Shown here piece by piece: positions 1 through 6,787 of a stretch of 20,047 nucleotides of DNA; the stretch's first letter is position 1, and every line of letters begins with the position of its first letter. Both the position numbers and the translations under genes were made by a program. Source of the DNA: a virus; IMG/VR virus record IMGVR_UViG_3300010158_000406, positions 1-20,047 of that record, one strand, 5' to 3'. Below the pieces are notes generated by a model. That model was not told the DNA's origin. It ran no database searches and saw only the letters and a list, made by a program, of their open reading frames with translations.

Positions 1-1283
1 CCTGCGAGCGTTATAGTGCCAGCAGTGGCTGTGCTAGGTGTAAGGCCTGTGGTGCCGCCGCTGAAGGTCGTGACGCCGCCTGCTGGAGCAGCCGCTGAGT
101 ACCATGTCGTACCGTTGGACGTAAGGATATTGCCGTTAGTGCCGGGGGCAACGAAGGTTGGCGAAGAGGTACCGTTGCCAAGCATCACGTTGTTGGCGGT
201 TAGCGTAGCAAGCCCTGTGCCGCCATTGGCGACATTAAGGGTACCACTTAGTGTGATGATCCCTACGGAGGCTGTGTTAGGCGTAAGTCCCGTCGTGCCA
301 CCACTAAAACTCAAGACCGAGCCCGCACCCGGTGCAGGAGCCATGACGAAGCTGGTACCGTTAGAGGTAATGACGTAGCCGTTAGCGCCAACGGCGGTTA
401 ACCCTGTACCGCCCTGTGCAGGGCTCAGAGCCGTGGTAAGACCCGAGAGCTGTGTGATGTCGCTGTTAGCGCCCGAGGCCGCTGCAGCCAGTGTTGTGCG
501 CCCTGCTGCAGCATTAGCAGCAGTGAAGAGCGCTGTACCTACAGCCGTGCCACCTAGGTTCGTGAGGGCTGCGGCACCCGTTGTAGCCCCTGTACCGCCC
601 TGCGCCACACTGAGCGCCGTGGTGAGGCCCGAGAGCTGCGTGATGTCACTGTTAGAGCCTGAGGCAGCGGCGCTGAGGTTCGTTCTGGCACCTGCAGCGG
701 AGGTTGCGGCTGTACCGCCCTGCGCCACACTCAAGGCGGTCGTGAGGCCCGAGAGTGAGGTAATGTCGCTGTTAGCGCCTAGCATAGCTGCGCTTAAGGA
801 TGCTCTAGCACCAGCAGGAGTTGTTGCACCTGTGCCACCCGAGGTGACAGCTAGTGCGGTTCCAAGGCTTAGACCAACAAGGTAGTTAATGGTGCTGACA
901 ACATCCGTGCCGTTGTTATAGACCCATAGGGTAGTGCTAGCAGGGACAGCGATACCCACGCCCGTGACGTTCTTAACTGTAATGGCGTCGGCGCAAGCAT
1001 TGTTAACAATGTAAACTTTTTGAATGGTGGGAACTATCAGGTTTCTAGCCACGCCACCTATGGTGCCAATCAGGTTTAGTCGTGCGCGTCGAGCAGACTG
1101 AGAGGCATTCGTATCGGTCAGGGTCAAAGTTACATCGGCACTGGCAAACGTAACGTCAGCGGTCTTAGTGATGGCTTCTTCAAGCGCAGTACCAAGATTG
1201 GTATTGGTAATGGTACCCCACGTGGTGTTGTTCTCACCCGTGGTCTGCAGCTCGATCTTTAGCTGACTATATGTACTTGCCAT
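1..1283 (-). CDS. Tail fibre protein, N-terminal part (runs off left edge)
   Basis: An open frame starts at ATG 1281-1283 and stays open to base 1, giving about 427 residues with no stop. An AAGGAA ribosome site lies about 6 bases before the start. The N-terminus carries the motif ELQTTGENNTTWGTITNTNL, which I associate with virion-proximal ends of phage tail fibres. After about residue 140 the protein is built of low-complexity Gly/Thr/Ala/Ser repeats: NSDITQLSGLTTALS-AQGGTG blocks, then SGGTTGLTP blocks. Such repeats are typical of trimeric fibre shafts. The receptor-binding C-terminus would lie left of the window. It follows the lysis genes in the late direction. The fibre role is inferred from the N-terminal motif and repeat type; I see no chaperone or enzymatic domain in the visible part. 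Confidence 0.8.
   Translation of the reverse strand, partial: MASTYSQLKIELQTTGENNTTWGTITNTNLGTALEEAITKTADVTFASADVTLTLTDTNASQSARRARLNLIGTIGGVARNLIVPTIQKVYIVNNACADAITVKNVTGVGIAVPASTTLWVYNNGTDVVSTINYLVGLSLGTALAVTSGGTGATTPAGARASLSAAMLGANSDITSLSGLTTALSVAQGGTAATSAAGARTNLSAAASGSNSDITQLSGLTTALSVAQGGTGATTGAAALTNLGGTAVGTALFTAANAAAGRTTLAAAASGANSDITQLSGLTTALSPAQGGTGLTAVGANGYVITSNGTSFVMAPAPGAGSVLSFSGGTTGLTPNTASVGIITLSGTLNVANGGTGLATLTANNVMLGNGTSSPTFVAPGTNGNILTSNGTTWYSAAAPAGGVTTFSGGTTGLTPSTATAGTITLA
415..805 (-). repeat. Coding repeats in the tail fibre shaft
   Basis: Three blocks encode versions of NSDITxLSGLTTALSxAQGG. Corresponding bases (GTGAGGCCC-type sequence on the plus strand) occur near 435, 621 and 741, so spacings are 186 and 120 bases, both multiples of three. 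Two further SGGTTGLTP blocks lie near 16-75 and 265-310. The copies have diverged at the base level but keep the frame, as expected for a repeated protein fold under selection. Confidence 0.75.
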
Positions 1284-1339
1284 AACCGTTCCTTAAGATG
1301 GGGTTAGTACCCAAGTCACTGCATCCACAACCTGAACCC

Positions 1340-1579
1340 CTAGGATGCGGGCTTTTTAGGCCACGCATCGACGGTCAACCTATGTCTCTTAGAGCAATCT
1401 TCGTACTTACTAAGTACCCCTATCTCCCACTCTAGTCTAGCAGGATCAATGGCTGGGGTTGGAGGCGGCAATAGGGATGGGCAATTCTGTGCCAAGTTCG
1501 CTGCTAGCTGCGGCATTGGCGTCACGGACGGAGTTGACGAGCAGGCTGAACATAGGATTAGGCAGGGCGCAATTAGCAT
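1340..1579 (-). CDS. Rz1-like outer-membrane spanin lipoprotein
   Basis: This 79-residue frame begins inside the Rz-like gene in another reading frame and runs about 106 bases past its end. It has a hydrophobic signal followed by a lipobox-like LCSAC, with Cys13 as the probable lipidated residue, then a proline-rich stretch (PSLLPPPTP at 36-42), as in known Rz1 proteins. The -3 lipobox position is Cys rather than Leu, which is slightly unusual. In the spanin mechanism this protein sits in the outer membrane and joins the inner-membrane Rz partner to fuse the two membranes at lysis. The frame stays open upstream to 1687, so a longer form is possible. I chose the internal ATG because it puts the signal sequence at the N-terminus. 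Confidence 0.7.
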   Translation of the reverse strand: MLIAPCLILCSACSSTPSVTPMPQLAANLAQNCPSLLPPPTPAIDPARLEWEIGVLSKYEDCSKRHRLTVDAWPKKPAS

Positions 1580-1841
1580 CCACCGTAGGCCCTTGCTTAT
1601 AAAACTCCCGGATCGTGTTGGTCCGCTCGAAGAGGACCTTGGTAGCTCGCTCACGTTCTGCCTCATATTTTGCTGAGATAGCATCAACCTTCCCCTGTAG
1701 CTCTACCCGTTGGGCCTCTGCGGCCTTAAATGCCTTAGCGGCGGCGGACTTAGCTGCCCCATCACGGATAGCGTAGCCGTTAGCGCAGCCTAAAATGAAG
1801 ACGGCCACAAGGGCTCCAAGCATGTATGGCAGCGGGATCAT
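1446..1841 (-). CDS. Rz-like inner-membrane spanin
   Basis: This 131-residue protein has one N-terminal membrane segment (about residues 5-23) followed by a charged helical stretch rich in Ala, Glu, Lys and Arg (about 28-80) that could form a periplasmic coiled coil. The C-terminal part contains NCALPNPMFSLLVN, a pattern I associate with phage Rz-type spanins. Its start overlaps the stop of the upstream gene by four bases (ATGA). The Rz1-like lipoprotein gene is nested in and beyond its 3' half in another frame, a classic arrangement for two-component spanins and the main support for the call. Expected role: disruption of the outer membrane after endolysin has degraded the wall. Confidence 0.75.
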   Translation of the reverse strand: MIPLPYMLGALVAVFILGCANGYAIRDGAAKSAAAKAFKAAEAQRVELQGKVDAISAKYEAERERATKVLFERTNTIREFYKQGPTVDANCALPNPMFSLLVNSVRDANAAASSELGTELPIPIAASNPSH

Positions 1842-2095
1842 TTCTTTTCGTGCTCCAAGACGCTCACGCGCACTTTTAGTTCGTTGATCTGGTCGTACAG
1901 GTCTTCACGCATCCGCGCCCGTGCAGCCGCCGAAATAGGACTGTCGGTAGGCACGCCATCTGCCGTGAGCAGCACTGGCATCCCGCTTTCAATCTTGGTT
2001 AGGCGGCTCTCAAAGCCACTAACCTGACCAAGCAGCCACGCGATGCAGGCCACAAGAATGGGCACGGCCCCTTTGAGAATGTCGCCCATGTTCAT
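1838..2095 (-). CDS. Small membrane protein with coiled coil, lysis cassette
   Basis: This 85-residue protein has a single N-terminal membrane segment (about residues 8-24), then FESRLTKIE, a linker with Pro and Gly, and a C-terminal helix (about 57-85) with heptad-like spacing (LYDQINELKVRVSVLEHEKK). It lies between the holin-like and Rz-like genes and overlaps both by four bases. The position suggests a lysis role, either as a second holin/antiholin or a lysis accessory, but the fold does not show which. Similar one-TM plus coiled-coil proteins are common in phage lysis cassettes. Confidence 0.65.
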   Translation of the reverse strand: MNMGDILKGAVPILVACIAWLLGQVSGFESRLTKIESGMPVLLTADGVPTDSPISAAARARMREDLYDQINELKVRVSVLEHEKK

Positions 2096-2319
2096 TCGGT
2101 TGGCTCCGTCTTAGCCTTCAGTGCTAGACCGCCTGCGCCTGCGGCTAGCAACGCACCAGCACCTACGCCCCACATCTCATAGGAGATGACTTGGCCCTTG
2201 TAGATCGCAAAGATCGTAGCGCCGCAGTAGACGAGGCACATCTTGGCCCACAGGATGCGGCCTAGATCGATTGTGCTGTTGTCTTTGCCCGTGAAAAGCT
2301 GAGTGAAGAACTGCTTCAT
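2092..2319 (-). CDS. Holin-like two-TM protein
   Basis: I chose ATG 2317-2319, giving 75 residues, because GGGGGAG lies at a good distance upstream and the start overlaps the endolysin stop as ATGA. The protein has two likely membrane segments (about 22-40 and 49-67), the second very rich in Gly and Ala (GVGAGALLAAGAGGLAL), and short charged ends (KAKTEPTE). Size, topology and position directly after the endolysin fit a class II holin, which would open the inner membrane to release the endolysin. Holins lack conserved motifs, so this call rests on topology and context. Confidence 0.65.
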   Translation of the reverse strand: MKQFFTQLFTGKDNSTIDLGRILWAKMCLVYCGATIFAIYKGQVISYEMWGVGAGALLAAGAGGLALKAKTEPTE

Positions 2320-2735
2320 GGTACTCCCCCAGCCTTGAAGTAGGAGATTGGATGGCCGTTGGTGTACTGGAAGTGGGGGTACTCTTTGAACTTCTTCCAG
2401 TCCCCGGCCCACTCGAGCCCTTGAGCTTTGCCTAGCTCGCCAACCTTGGCCCATAGAACCCCATCCTCCCCAGTGGTACCCCAGACAGGCTTACCATGCC
2501 GTAGCGGCACCACATCATAGGCGACATGGTAGTTGTGCAGGGACTCTCCGCCTTTGGCGTTAGTCACAATGCTACCGGGAGCCGTGCGCCCCTGCGCATA
2601 GAGCGCGTCCTGCTCAGCCAACGTGCGGTAGGTACAGGTTACGAGTAGGTCAATACCTACAGCTTTACAGGCATCGATATGAGCGTGAGCCTTGACGGCC
2701 ACGGAATGATGAAGATCAGCTAGATCGCGGCTCAT
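2316..2735 (-). CDS. Endolysin, M15-family L-Ala-D-Glu-type peptidase
   Basis: The start at ATG 2733-2735, one base after the upstream stop, gives 139 residues. The frame is open further upstream, but that part is only the antisense shadow of the neighbouring gene. The protein has the zinc-peptidase signature of family M15: SLHNYHVAYDVV supplies His67 and Asp74, and EYPHF supplies His121 as third ligand with Glu118 as probable catalytic base. TYRT (35-38) and the DWKKFKEYPHF segment are also typical of phage members such as the T5 endolysin. The predicted reaction is cleavage of the peptide side chains of peptidoglycan. No wall-binding domain or signal peptide is seen, so release would depend on the adjacent holin. 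Confidence 0.9.
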   Translation of the reverse strand: MSRDLADLHHSVAVKAHAHIDACKAVGIDLLVTCTYRTLAEQDALYAQGRTAPGSIVTNAKGGESLHNYHVAYDVVPLRHGKPVWGTTGEDGVLWAKVGELGKAQGLEWAGDWKKFKEYPHFQYTNGHPISYFKAGGVP

Positions 2736-2736
2736 G

Positions 2737-3210
2737 TTACGAAATCCGAATGATGGTGGTGGTGCTTGAGGGTGATGGGAACGTGACAGTAAAAATTCCT
2801 GCTGTAACGGTTTTATCCGAACCAAAGTCCAGCACAATTACAGAGGGGTTAACCAGTGTGGTACCGTCGTTGGACAGGGCCGAAGGCGTCGTGTTGTAGA
2901 TCAACGCTCCTCGGGCTGTGAGGGTTACGGCAGGGAAAATTAGGTCGCTGAAGGTTGCGTAGCCCGTACCCGAAGAGGTCGTATCCGTAGCCGTGGTCAC
3001 GCCAATATTGGTTAGCACTTTGCCGCCCGCTGTGTAGCCCGTGCCCACAACCTCATTAGCGGTGGTATAGGCCGTCGTGTTGGCGTCGAGGCTAGCCAAG
3101 GAGGTATAGAGCGCCAGCTTAAACGTGTCGCCTCCAGAGGCCCGGAAGTCATGCACACCGAGCAGCACTTCAGCCTTAAAAGAAGTCGTCATGGACTGAG
3201 TGATAGCCAT
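2737..3210 (-). CDS. Conserved phage protein, probably virion-associated
   Basis: This 157-residue protein is rich in Thr, Ser, Gly and Val with short alternating hydrophobic stretches, so it is probably a beta-sandwich. The start MAITQSMTTSFKAEVLLGVHDF is helical. The body contains TFKLALYTS, EVVGTGYTAGG, TARGALIYNTT and VIVLDFGSDKTVT, motifs I remember in hypothetical proteins of many aquatic phages. No catalytic pattern is visible. It lies between an adaptor-like gene and the endolysin, so a tail or head-surface role is likely, but this is inferred from composition and position. Confidence 0.7.
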   Translation of the reverse strand: MAITQSMTTSFKAEVLLGVHDFRASGGDTFKLALYTSLASLDANTTAYTTANEVVGTGYTAGGKVLTNIGVTTATDTTSSGTGYATFSDLIFPAVTLTARGALIYNTTPSALSNDGTTLVNPSVIVLDFGSDKTVTAGIFTVTFPSPSSTTTIIRIS

Positions 3211-3233
3211 TCATTAGCCCCTTAGGTGTGTAG

Positions 3234-3896
3234 CTATCTTACTGGATAACGAGCTTGCGGAGTACGATACATATCTTGGCGGTTTTTGCCCTCTGCAAAC
3301 ATGATAAGCAGGGTTATCGCCTCTTCGTAGCGCTTCTGGTATCCAGCTAGGACGTCAGCCTCGCCCTTCATGAAGGTACCGGCTTCCAACAGCGAACCGT
3401 AAAGTAGGGCGGAGTCAAAGTTGTCCCCAAGCCATGAGGTACCTGCGGTCACGATGGACGGCGGATAATAGAAATAGTGCAGCTCGCCCGTGTAGGCTTG
3501 GTCAGGCGTAGGGCCTAGCAGAAATGAGGTAGCATCCGACATCGCATAGTGGGTCGGCTTCCCCGTGGCTGTAGGGATAGGAAACGCCTCACGGATGAAG
3601 TTCACATCCTTGTTAAGCAAGAAGTCATGCTGCCCTGTGGTGGGGTCGATGACGGCAAACTCAAAGGTAGCCAGCCAGTCTGCGGGTGTGGATAAGGCCT
3701 TGTTATTTGCCACCATAGTGATGGTAGCACTCTTACGAAGGTTCAGGAGCTGAACGGCGCTATAGATGCGCTGCTCAGCTTCTTGGATGAACGTATTGAT
3801 CTGCTGTGTAGACGTGAGCCCGCCAGTTCCCGGTGTAGTTGGGAAGTCGTTTTCGACGTAAGCCTGTATTGTCGAAACGAGCGTGGCGTAGTTCAT
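3234..3896 (-). CDS. Adaptor / head-tail connector-like protein
   Basis: This 220-residue protein begins with MNYATLVSTIQAYVENDFP and a helix containing INTFIQEAEQRIYSAVQLLNLR. A beta-rich middle (HFLL, LLGPTPDQAYTGELHYFYYPP) follows, then a helical C-terminus (LLYGSLLEAGTFMKGE and YQKRYEEAITLLI). The order helix bundle, beta insertion, helix and the YYPP segment resemble adaptor proteins that bind below the portal in short-tailed phages, such as the phiSU10 type. The start follows the upstream stop directly. It is the second adaptor-like protein here (see 4792-5505) and may form a different ring of the neck. This is an architecture-based call. Confidence 0.6.
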   Translation of the reverse strand: MNYATLVSTIQAYVENDFPTTPGTGGLTSTQQINTFIQEAEQRIYSAVQLLNLRKSATITMVANNKALSTPADWLATFEFAVIDPTTGQHDFLLNKDVNFIREAFPIPTATGKPTHYAMSDATSFLLGPTPDQAYTGELHYFYYPPSIVTAGTSWLGDNFDSALLYGSLLEAGTFMKGEADVLAGYQKRYEEAITLLIMFAEGKNRQDMYRTPQARYPVR

Positions 3897-3899
3897 GTC

Positions 3900-4097
3900 T
3901 TAGGCCATCCGTGTGCTGGAATTGGTACCCTTAGTAGCCGCACCCGTCCCACGAGTTTTCATCGTTTGGGTGTTGGCAACCTTGGCTGGATAGCCGCCTA
4001 CCTCTGGGATAGGCACAGGAGAAGGCTGCTTGCGCCGTGAGGGCAGCGGGTTCTCGGTGGTCGAGGTATCCAGCTTGATATAATCGAGATCAGACAT
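3900..4097 (-). CDS. Small conserved phage protein, 65 aa
   Basis: The start at ATG 4095-4097 lies two bases after the upstream TAG, with AAGGG as ribosome site. The N-terminus is acidic (SDLDYIKLD), the centre is rich in Pro and basic residues (PSRRKQPSPVPIP), and the C-terminus contains MKTRGTGAATKG (46-57), a short motif I have seen recurrently in small phage proteins. It is probably largely disordered. No function can be assigned. It sits among the small basic proteins next to the adaptors, so it may be a minor virion component. Confidence 0.65.
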   Translation of the reverse strand: MSDLDYIKLDTSTTENPLPSRRKQPSPVPIPEVGGYPAKVANTQTMKTRGTGAATKGTNSSTRMA

Positions 4098-4099
4098 GA

Positions 4100-4333
4100 C
4101 TAGCCCTTCATCTTCTGATTGGCGACCTTAGCAAGGCCACGGCCCATAGACAGCATGTTGGCGTTGGTCTTGCCACCCTTAGCCATCTTCTTGACCTTGC
4201 CACCCTTGGCAATAGTCGTCAGAGGCTTACCGGGATGATCCTTGCGCTCATGCTTGTGCATGGCATCATTAATCATCTTCTTGTCCTGTTTCATATCGAC
4301 TTTCATGTCTTCTTTAGCATCGCTCTTAGCCAT
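4100..4333 (-). CDS. Small Lys-rich protein with KGG blocks
   Basis: This 77-residue protein has a good AGGAGA ribosome site. The first 35 residues are alternately charged (MAKSDAKEDMKVDMKQDKK, then HKHERKDHPGK) and probably helical. The second half carries IAKGGKVKKMAKGGK (42-55), the same block found in the proteins at 5777-6097 and 6097-6531, then a basic tail ending QKMKG. It lacks the GKTKG-type C-terminal tail of those relatives. The high charge suggests nucleic-acid contact or packing inside the capsid, but that is inference. Confidence 0.65.
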   Translation of the reverse strand: MAKSDAKEDMKVDMKQDKKMINDAMHKHERKDHPGKPLTTIAKGGKVKKMAKGGKTNANMLSMGRGLAKVANQKMKG

Positions 4334-4344
4334 TACACGGTCTC

Positions 4345-4782
4345 CTAGGTTATGTTCACGGTGACGGTGCCAACGGCACCTTCTCCTACTAGCGTATTTG
4401 GAAGATCAGGAAAAGCCAAAGGATTAAACAACCCCACAGGGTTCCAGCCCCACTGGATAATACGGCTACCATCTGAAGGGTATCCGTAGGCCAGCTTAGC
4501 ATTGGGGTTTGGCGGACTATTCGTGAAGATTTGCAGACCTGTTGGTCCTGACTGGTAATAGCTAGTGTCCGCACGGGGGTCACGAATGGCTTGGGGGTCA
4601 TTGACCGGGTACATCCCTAGCTGCAGTTGCGGCTGATCTGGCTCCCAACAGGTTGGGCATACGAGGATATTTGTAACCTTGGTCTTGATGACCAATGAAC
4701 GTAGACGCTTCAGCGGATAGCGGAAACCACAACGATCACACTCGGAGATCGCTTTCTTGCCAGAGGCAAACTTTGTTGGCAT
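4345..4782 (-). CDS. Zinc-ribbon phage protein, probably structural
   Basis: This 145-residue protein has a very strong AGGAGG ribosome site just upstream. The N-terminal third has two CxxC pairs, Cys15/Cys18 (CDRC) and Cys42/Cys45 (CPTC), about 23 residues apart, which fit a four-cysteine zinc ribbon. WEPDQPQLQLGMYPVNDPQA follows, then a Gly/Pro/Asn-rich C-terminus with aromatic residues and hydrophobic strands (GAVGTVTVNIT). I remember the CxxC-CxxC-WEPDQPQ pattern from many environmental phages, where it is unassigned. It lies directly after an adaptor-like gene, so a neck or tail-tip component is as plausible as DNA binding. Confidence 0.75.
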   Translation of the reverse strand: MPTKFASGKKAISECDRCGFRYPLKRLRSLVIKTKVTNILVCPTCWEPDQPQLQLGMYPVNDPQAIRDPRADTSYYQSGPTGLQIFTNSPPNPNAKLAYGYPSDGSRIIQWGWNPVGLFNPLAFPDLPNTLVGEGAVGTVTVNIT

Positions 4783-4791
4783 GCCACCCTC

Positions 4792-5505
4792 CTAGTACAA
4801 GGAGATGCGAGGGGCGATACGCAAAGATGCTTTATCGCGGTCCTCGTCAGCAGCCTGCTGCCACGCCTCGTCGTACATGGCCTTCAGCATCTGGGTGCGG
4901 TTCAGCCCATCAGGGAGCTTCAAGGACAGATAGTAGGCCAGTCCAGCGACCATGCACGGAAGGAAGCGGAAGGGTATGTCCTGCGTTGTCACACCCGTGC
5001 CAGCATCTTGGATGCGGCGCAGACGCCAGTAGACCAGCGTGTAATAGCTGCTCTGGTTCGGGGTAGGCCAGACCACCACGTTGGGGGAAGCCACACCCGT
5101 GGTCGGGTAGGTAGCGCCGCTCTGACGGTTGATCCAAATTTGGATAGGGCGACCCTGCGCCGTCTTGTTGGGGATCGACGAGTAGGTGTCGATGCTGATC
5201 CTACTGATATTGATGTCAACTTGGCTGGTCGTGCCGGGGCTTGTACGTACGACGTGATCGATAAGGTCGATGGTGTCGATTGGCAGCGTGTAGGTAGCCT
5301 GCCCCTGCACCAAGGGGATCGACCCGGACTCGATGGTCCACAGGTTGACACCCCTGTTAGCCCATTCGATGGTCAGGAGGTTGAGGCTACGGCGAGCAGT
5401 CTTCAGGTCATAACCAGTCCGGAGCTCGGCACCGCAACGCTCGAACGCTTCCTCAACAAGCTCGTTGAGGTTCAGATTGAACGTGCTAGTGCCACTCGTG
5501 GTCAC
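4792..5505 (-). CDS. Head-tail adaptor-like protein (gp4/gp11-type)
   Basis: This 237-residue protein uses a GTG start at 5503-5505, overlapping the upstream TGA as GTGA. The N-terminal helices contain LNELVEEAFERCG and KTARRSLNLLTIEWANRGVN, followed by LWTIE. The same arrangement (paired helices, then RGW/RGVN-x-WxIE) appears in T7 gp11-type tubular and P22 gp4-type adaptor proteins. The middle is beta-rich with IDLIDHVV and WPTPNQSSYYTLVYWRLRRI, and the end is helical (LMKAMYDEAWQQAADEDRDK-like). It would bind the portal after packaging and link it to the tail. No database match could be run. Confidence 0.65.
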   Translation of the reverse strand: MTTSGTSTFNLNLNELVEEAFERCGAELRTGYDLKTARRSLNLLTIEWANRGVNLWTIESGSIPLVQGQATYTLPIDTIDLIDHVVRTSPGTTSQVDINISRISIDTYSSIPNKTAQGRPIQIWINRQSGATYPTTGVASPNVVVWPTPNQSSYYTLVYWRLRRIQDAGTGVTTQDIPFRFLPCMVAGLAYYLSLKLPDGLNRTQMLKAMYDEAWQQAADEDRDKASLRIAPRISLY

Positions 5506-5780
5506 TTCTTAAAGCCTTTCAGGACCTCAGCGAACCGTGCCCGCTGTCCTAGTTTACCCGGTTTCTTAGCTGCCGCTGCCAGTTTCTTAGCAGGGATAGG
5601 CTCGCCCTTCTTGGCACCAAGAGCAGACCGAAGAGCTCCGGGCTTCTTGATGGCACCCTTAATCCAGTTCCCACCTTTAGCAAAGCGAGTGCTATCGGTG
5701 GGATCAGGAGCCTGACTAACAACCGTGTTCCGGGGCTTTTTCTTAGGGTTGATATTCCCCATTCCCCGAGAGGCTATCAT
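5502..5780 (-). CDS. Small basic protein with AKGG block
   Basis: This protein has 92 residues from the ATG overlapping the upstream stop (ATGA). A second ATG six codons later (MGNINPKKK) is an alternative start. It is strongly basic: PKKKPRN near the N-terminus, FAKGGNWIKGAIKKPGALR (33-51), then an Ala/Lys-rich helical end (IPAKKLAAAAKKPGKLGQRA) finishing LKGFKK. I recall the KGGNWI-GAIKKPGALR segment from many environmental phages. No enzymatic pattern is seen. Its charge would suit binding DNA or the acidic inner capsid surface, but no function is established. Confidence 0.7.
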   Translation of the reverse strand: MIASRGMGNINPKKKPRNTVVSQAPDPTDSTRFAKGGNWIKGAIKKPGALRSALGAKKGEPIPAKKLAAAAKKPGKLGQRARFAEVLKGFKK

Positions 5781-6097
5781 ACAAATCGCCCTTTAGTTTT
5801 GCCCTTGGTGCAGCAACCATCAGCACGGCTGGAGGCTGAAGAGACAGAGCCACCTTTGGCCATCTTCTTTACCCGCCCACCGCGCTTCATACCATCGGTG
5901 TCAAGTGTCTTGTCGCCAGCTTTGCTAAGGCTCGTGCTGCCGGTACCGGTAGGAGTGATGATGGGTTTCTTCTTCTTAGCGGGGTCCAAAAGCTCCGGAA
6001 GAGCCCCCATAAGCCCAGACTCGCTCTGGTGCATGATGGCTTGGGGGATGATACCCGCAAAAGGAGCTAACCCGCCTAGATCATCTTTGAGGGACAT
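5777..6097 (-). CDS. Small KGG protein with GKTKG tail (A)
   Basis: The start is ATG 6095-6097, which shares one base with the upstream TAA (TAATG), giving 106 residues. The N-terminal half is partly hydrophobic (LGGLAPFAGIIPQAIM and GLMGALPELLDP), followed by KKKK and a Ser/Thr/Gly linker. The C-terminal part carries MKRGGRVKKMAKGG (70-83) and ends SRADGCCTKGKTKGRFV. That ending is shared with the proteins at 6097-6531 and 6787-7251. Two adjacent cysteines in the tail are unusual for a cytoplasmic virion component. Function unknown. The hydrophobic head plus basic tail may anchor it to another virion protein. Confidence 0.7.
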   Translation of the reverse strand: MSLKDDLGGLAPFAGIIPQAIMHQSESGLMGALPELLDPAKKKKPIITPTGTGSTSLSKAGDKTLDTDGMKRGGRVKKMAKGGSVSSASSRADGCCTKGKTKGRFV

Positions 6098-6531
6098 TAC
6101 ACAAACTTTCCTTTGGTCTTGCCCTTGGCTTCGACACCGCCGCCACGAGCGTAGCATCCGGCTTTACCGCCCATAGCCATCTTTTTGGCGGAGCCACCGC
6201 GCTTCATACCGCTAGGCTTATCTTCTTGGCCTTTGTCGATACCCAGATGAGAGTTACCAGCAACGGCACGTGTTGGACCCTTACTATCGCGGCTACCGCC
6301 TGCGGGACCCATCATCTTACCAGCGCCACCCTTCTTGAGGCCCATAGACCCCATATCTTTAGAAGAGGGCATTGTCTTGGTGGTGCCGCCCTTCTTCATG
6401 CCGCCCATAGCGCCCATAGGAGAGCCGCCCATAGGAGAGCCGCCCATAGCGTCAGAGGAGGGAGAAGACGCGGCCTTCCTAGCCATCATGGCCATCATGA
6501 CCTTCTTAGGAGAAATCTTAGGCTTTTTCAT
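6097..6531 (-). CDS. Small Met/Gly/Lys-rich KGG protein with GKTKG tail (B)
   Basis: This 144-residue protein is nearly free of hydrophobic core residues and probably disordered. A basic N-terminus (MKKPKISPKKVMMAMMARK) is followed by Gly/Ser/Pro/Met repeats (GGSPMGGSPMG, encoded by a perfect 15-base tandem duplication). MKKGG and LKKGG blocks lie at 45-49 and 65-69, MKRGGSAKKMAMGG at 109-122, and the end is EAKGKTKGKFV. One Cys lies near the C-terminus (Cys126). Its last six residues differ from neighbour A only in one position (KGKFV for KGRFV). Methionine content is strikingly high. I cannot name a function; a packaged DNA-binding or capsid-internal protein would fit composition and location. 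Confidence 0.7.
   Translation of the reverse strand: MKKPKISPKKVMMAMMARKAASSPSSDAMGGSPMGGSPMGAMGGMKKGGTTKTMPSSKDMGSMGLKKGGAGKMMGPAGGSRDSKGPTRAVAGNSHLGIDKGQEDKPSGMKRGGSAKKMAMGGKAGCYARGGGVEAKGKTKGKFV
6416..6445 (-). repeat. Perfect 15-bp tandem duplication inside KGG protein B
   Basis: Two identical 15-base units (ATAGGAGAGCCGCCC on the plus strand) lie head to tail and encode the GGSPM repeat. The unit is a multiple of three, so frame is kept, and copy number could vary by slippage without breaking the gene. Confidence 0.85.
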
Positions 6532-6532
6532 C

Positions 6533-6787
6533 TTAGCAATCCCATGCTCTCAAAGACTTATTGATCCGGCTATTCGGATCATTAGCGGTCTTGGCACTCG
6601 TTAACTTCTTCTTCATACCTGACATTCTGGCGCAGAAGGACTTCTTACGGGAGCCACCCTCAGGCTGTGGAGCCTTCAGCCCCGGCTTACCGGGGTTGGC
6701 CTTATTGTAAGAAGCTCGACCCTTGGCGTTCAAGCCGCCCTTAGGGTTCTTCCCTTCCTTGCGCGTCCAAGCAGGAGACTTGGCCAT
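6533..6787 (-). CDS. Small basic phage protein, DUF6321-like
   Basis: This 84-residue protein starts MAKSPAWTRKEGKNPKGGLN, then AKGRASYNKANPGKPGLKAP, RKKSFCARMSGM and an end INKSLRAWDC. This order (SPAWTRKEGKNPxGGLNAKGR, RKSFCARMxGM, SLRxWxC) matches, from memory, a widespread phage family of unknown function annotated as DUF6321. Two cysteines, one at the C-terminus, are part of the conserved ends. The start overlaps the upstream stop by one base (TAATG). The protein lies in the KGG cluster but lacks KGG blocks and the GKTKG tail, so it is probably a separate family with a related location. Confidence 0.75.
   Translation of the reverse strand: MAKSPAWTRKEGKNPKGGLNAKGRASYNKANPGKPGLKAPQPEGGSRKKSFCARMSGMKKKLTSAKTANDPNSRINKSLRAWDC

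Noticed and set aside
16-885. Plus-strand frames of 120 and 150 aa at the left edge
   Set aside because: They are the antisense of the repetitive tail fibre gene; the Val/Pro/Ala repeats mirror its Gly/Thr repeats.
5008-5715. Plus-strand frame of 235 aa
   Set aside because: Antisense to the adaptor-like gene and its basic neighbour, which have better starts, recognisable segments and operon junctions.
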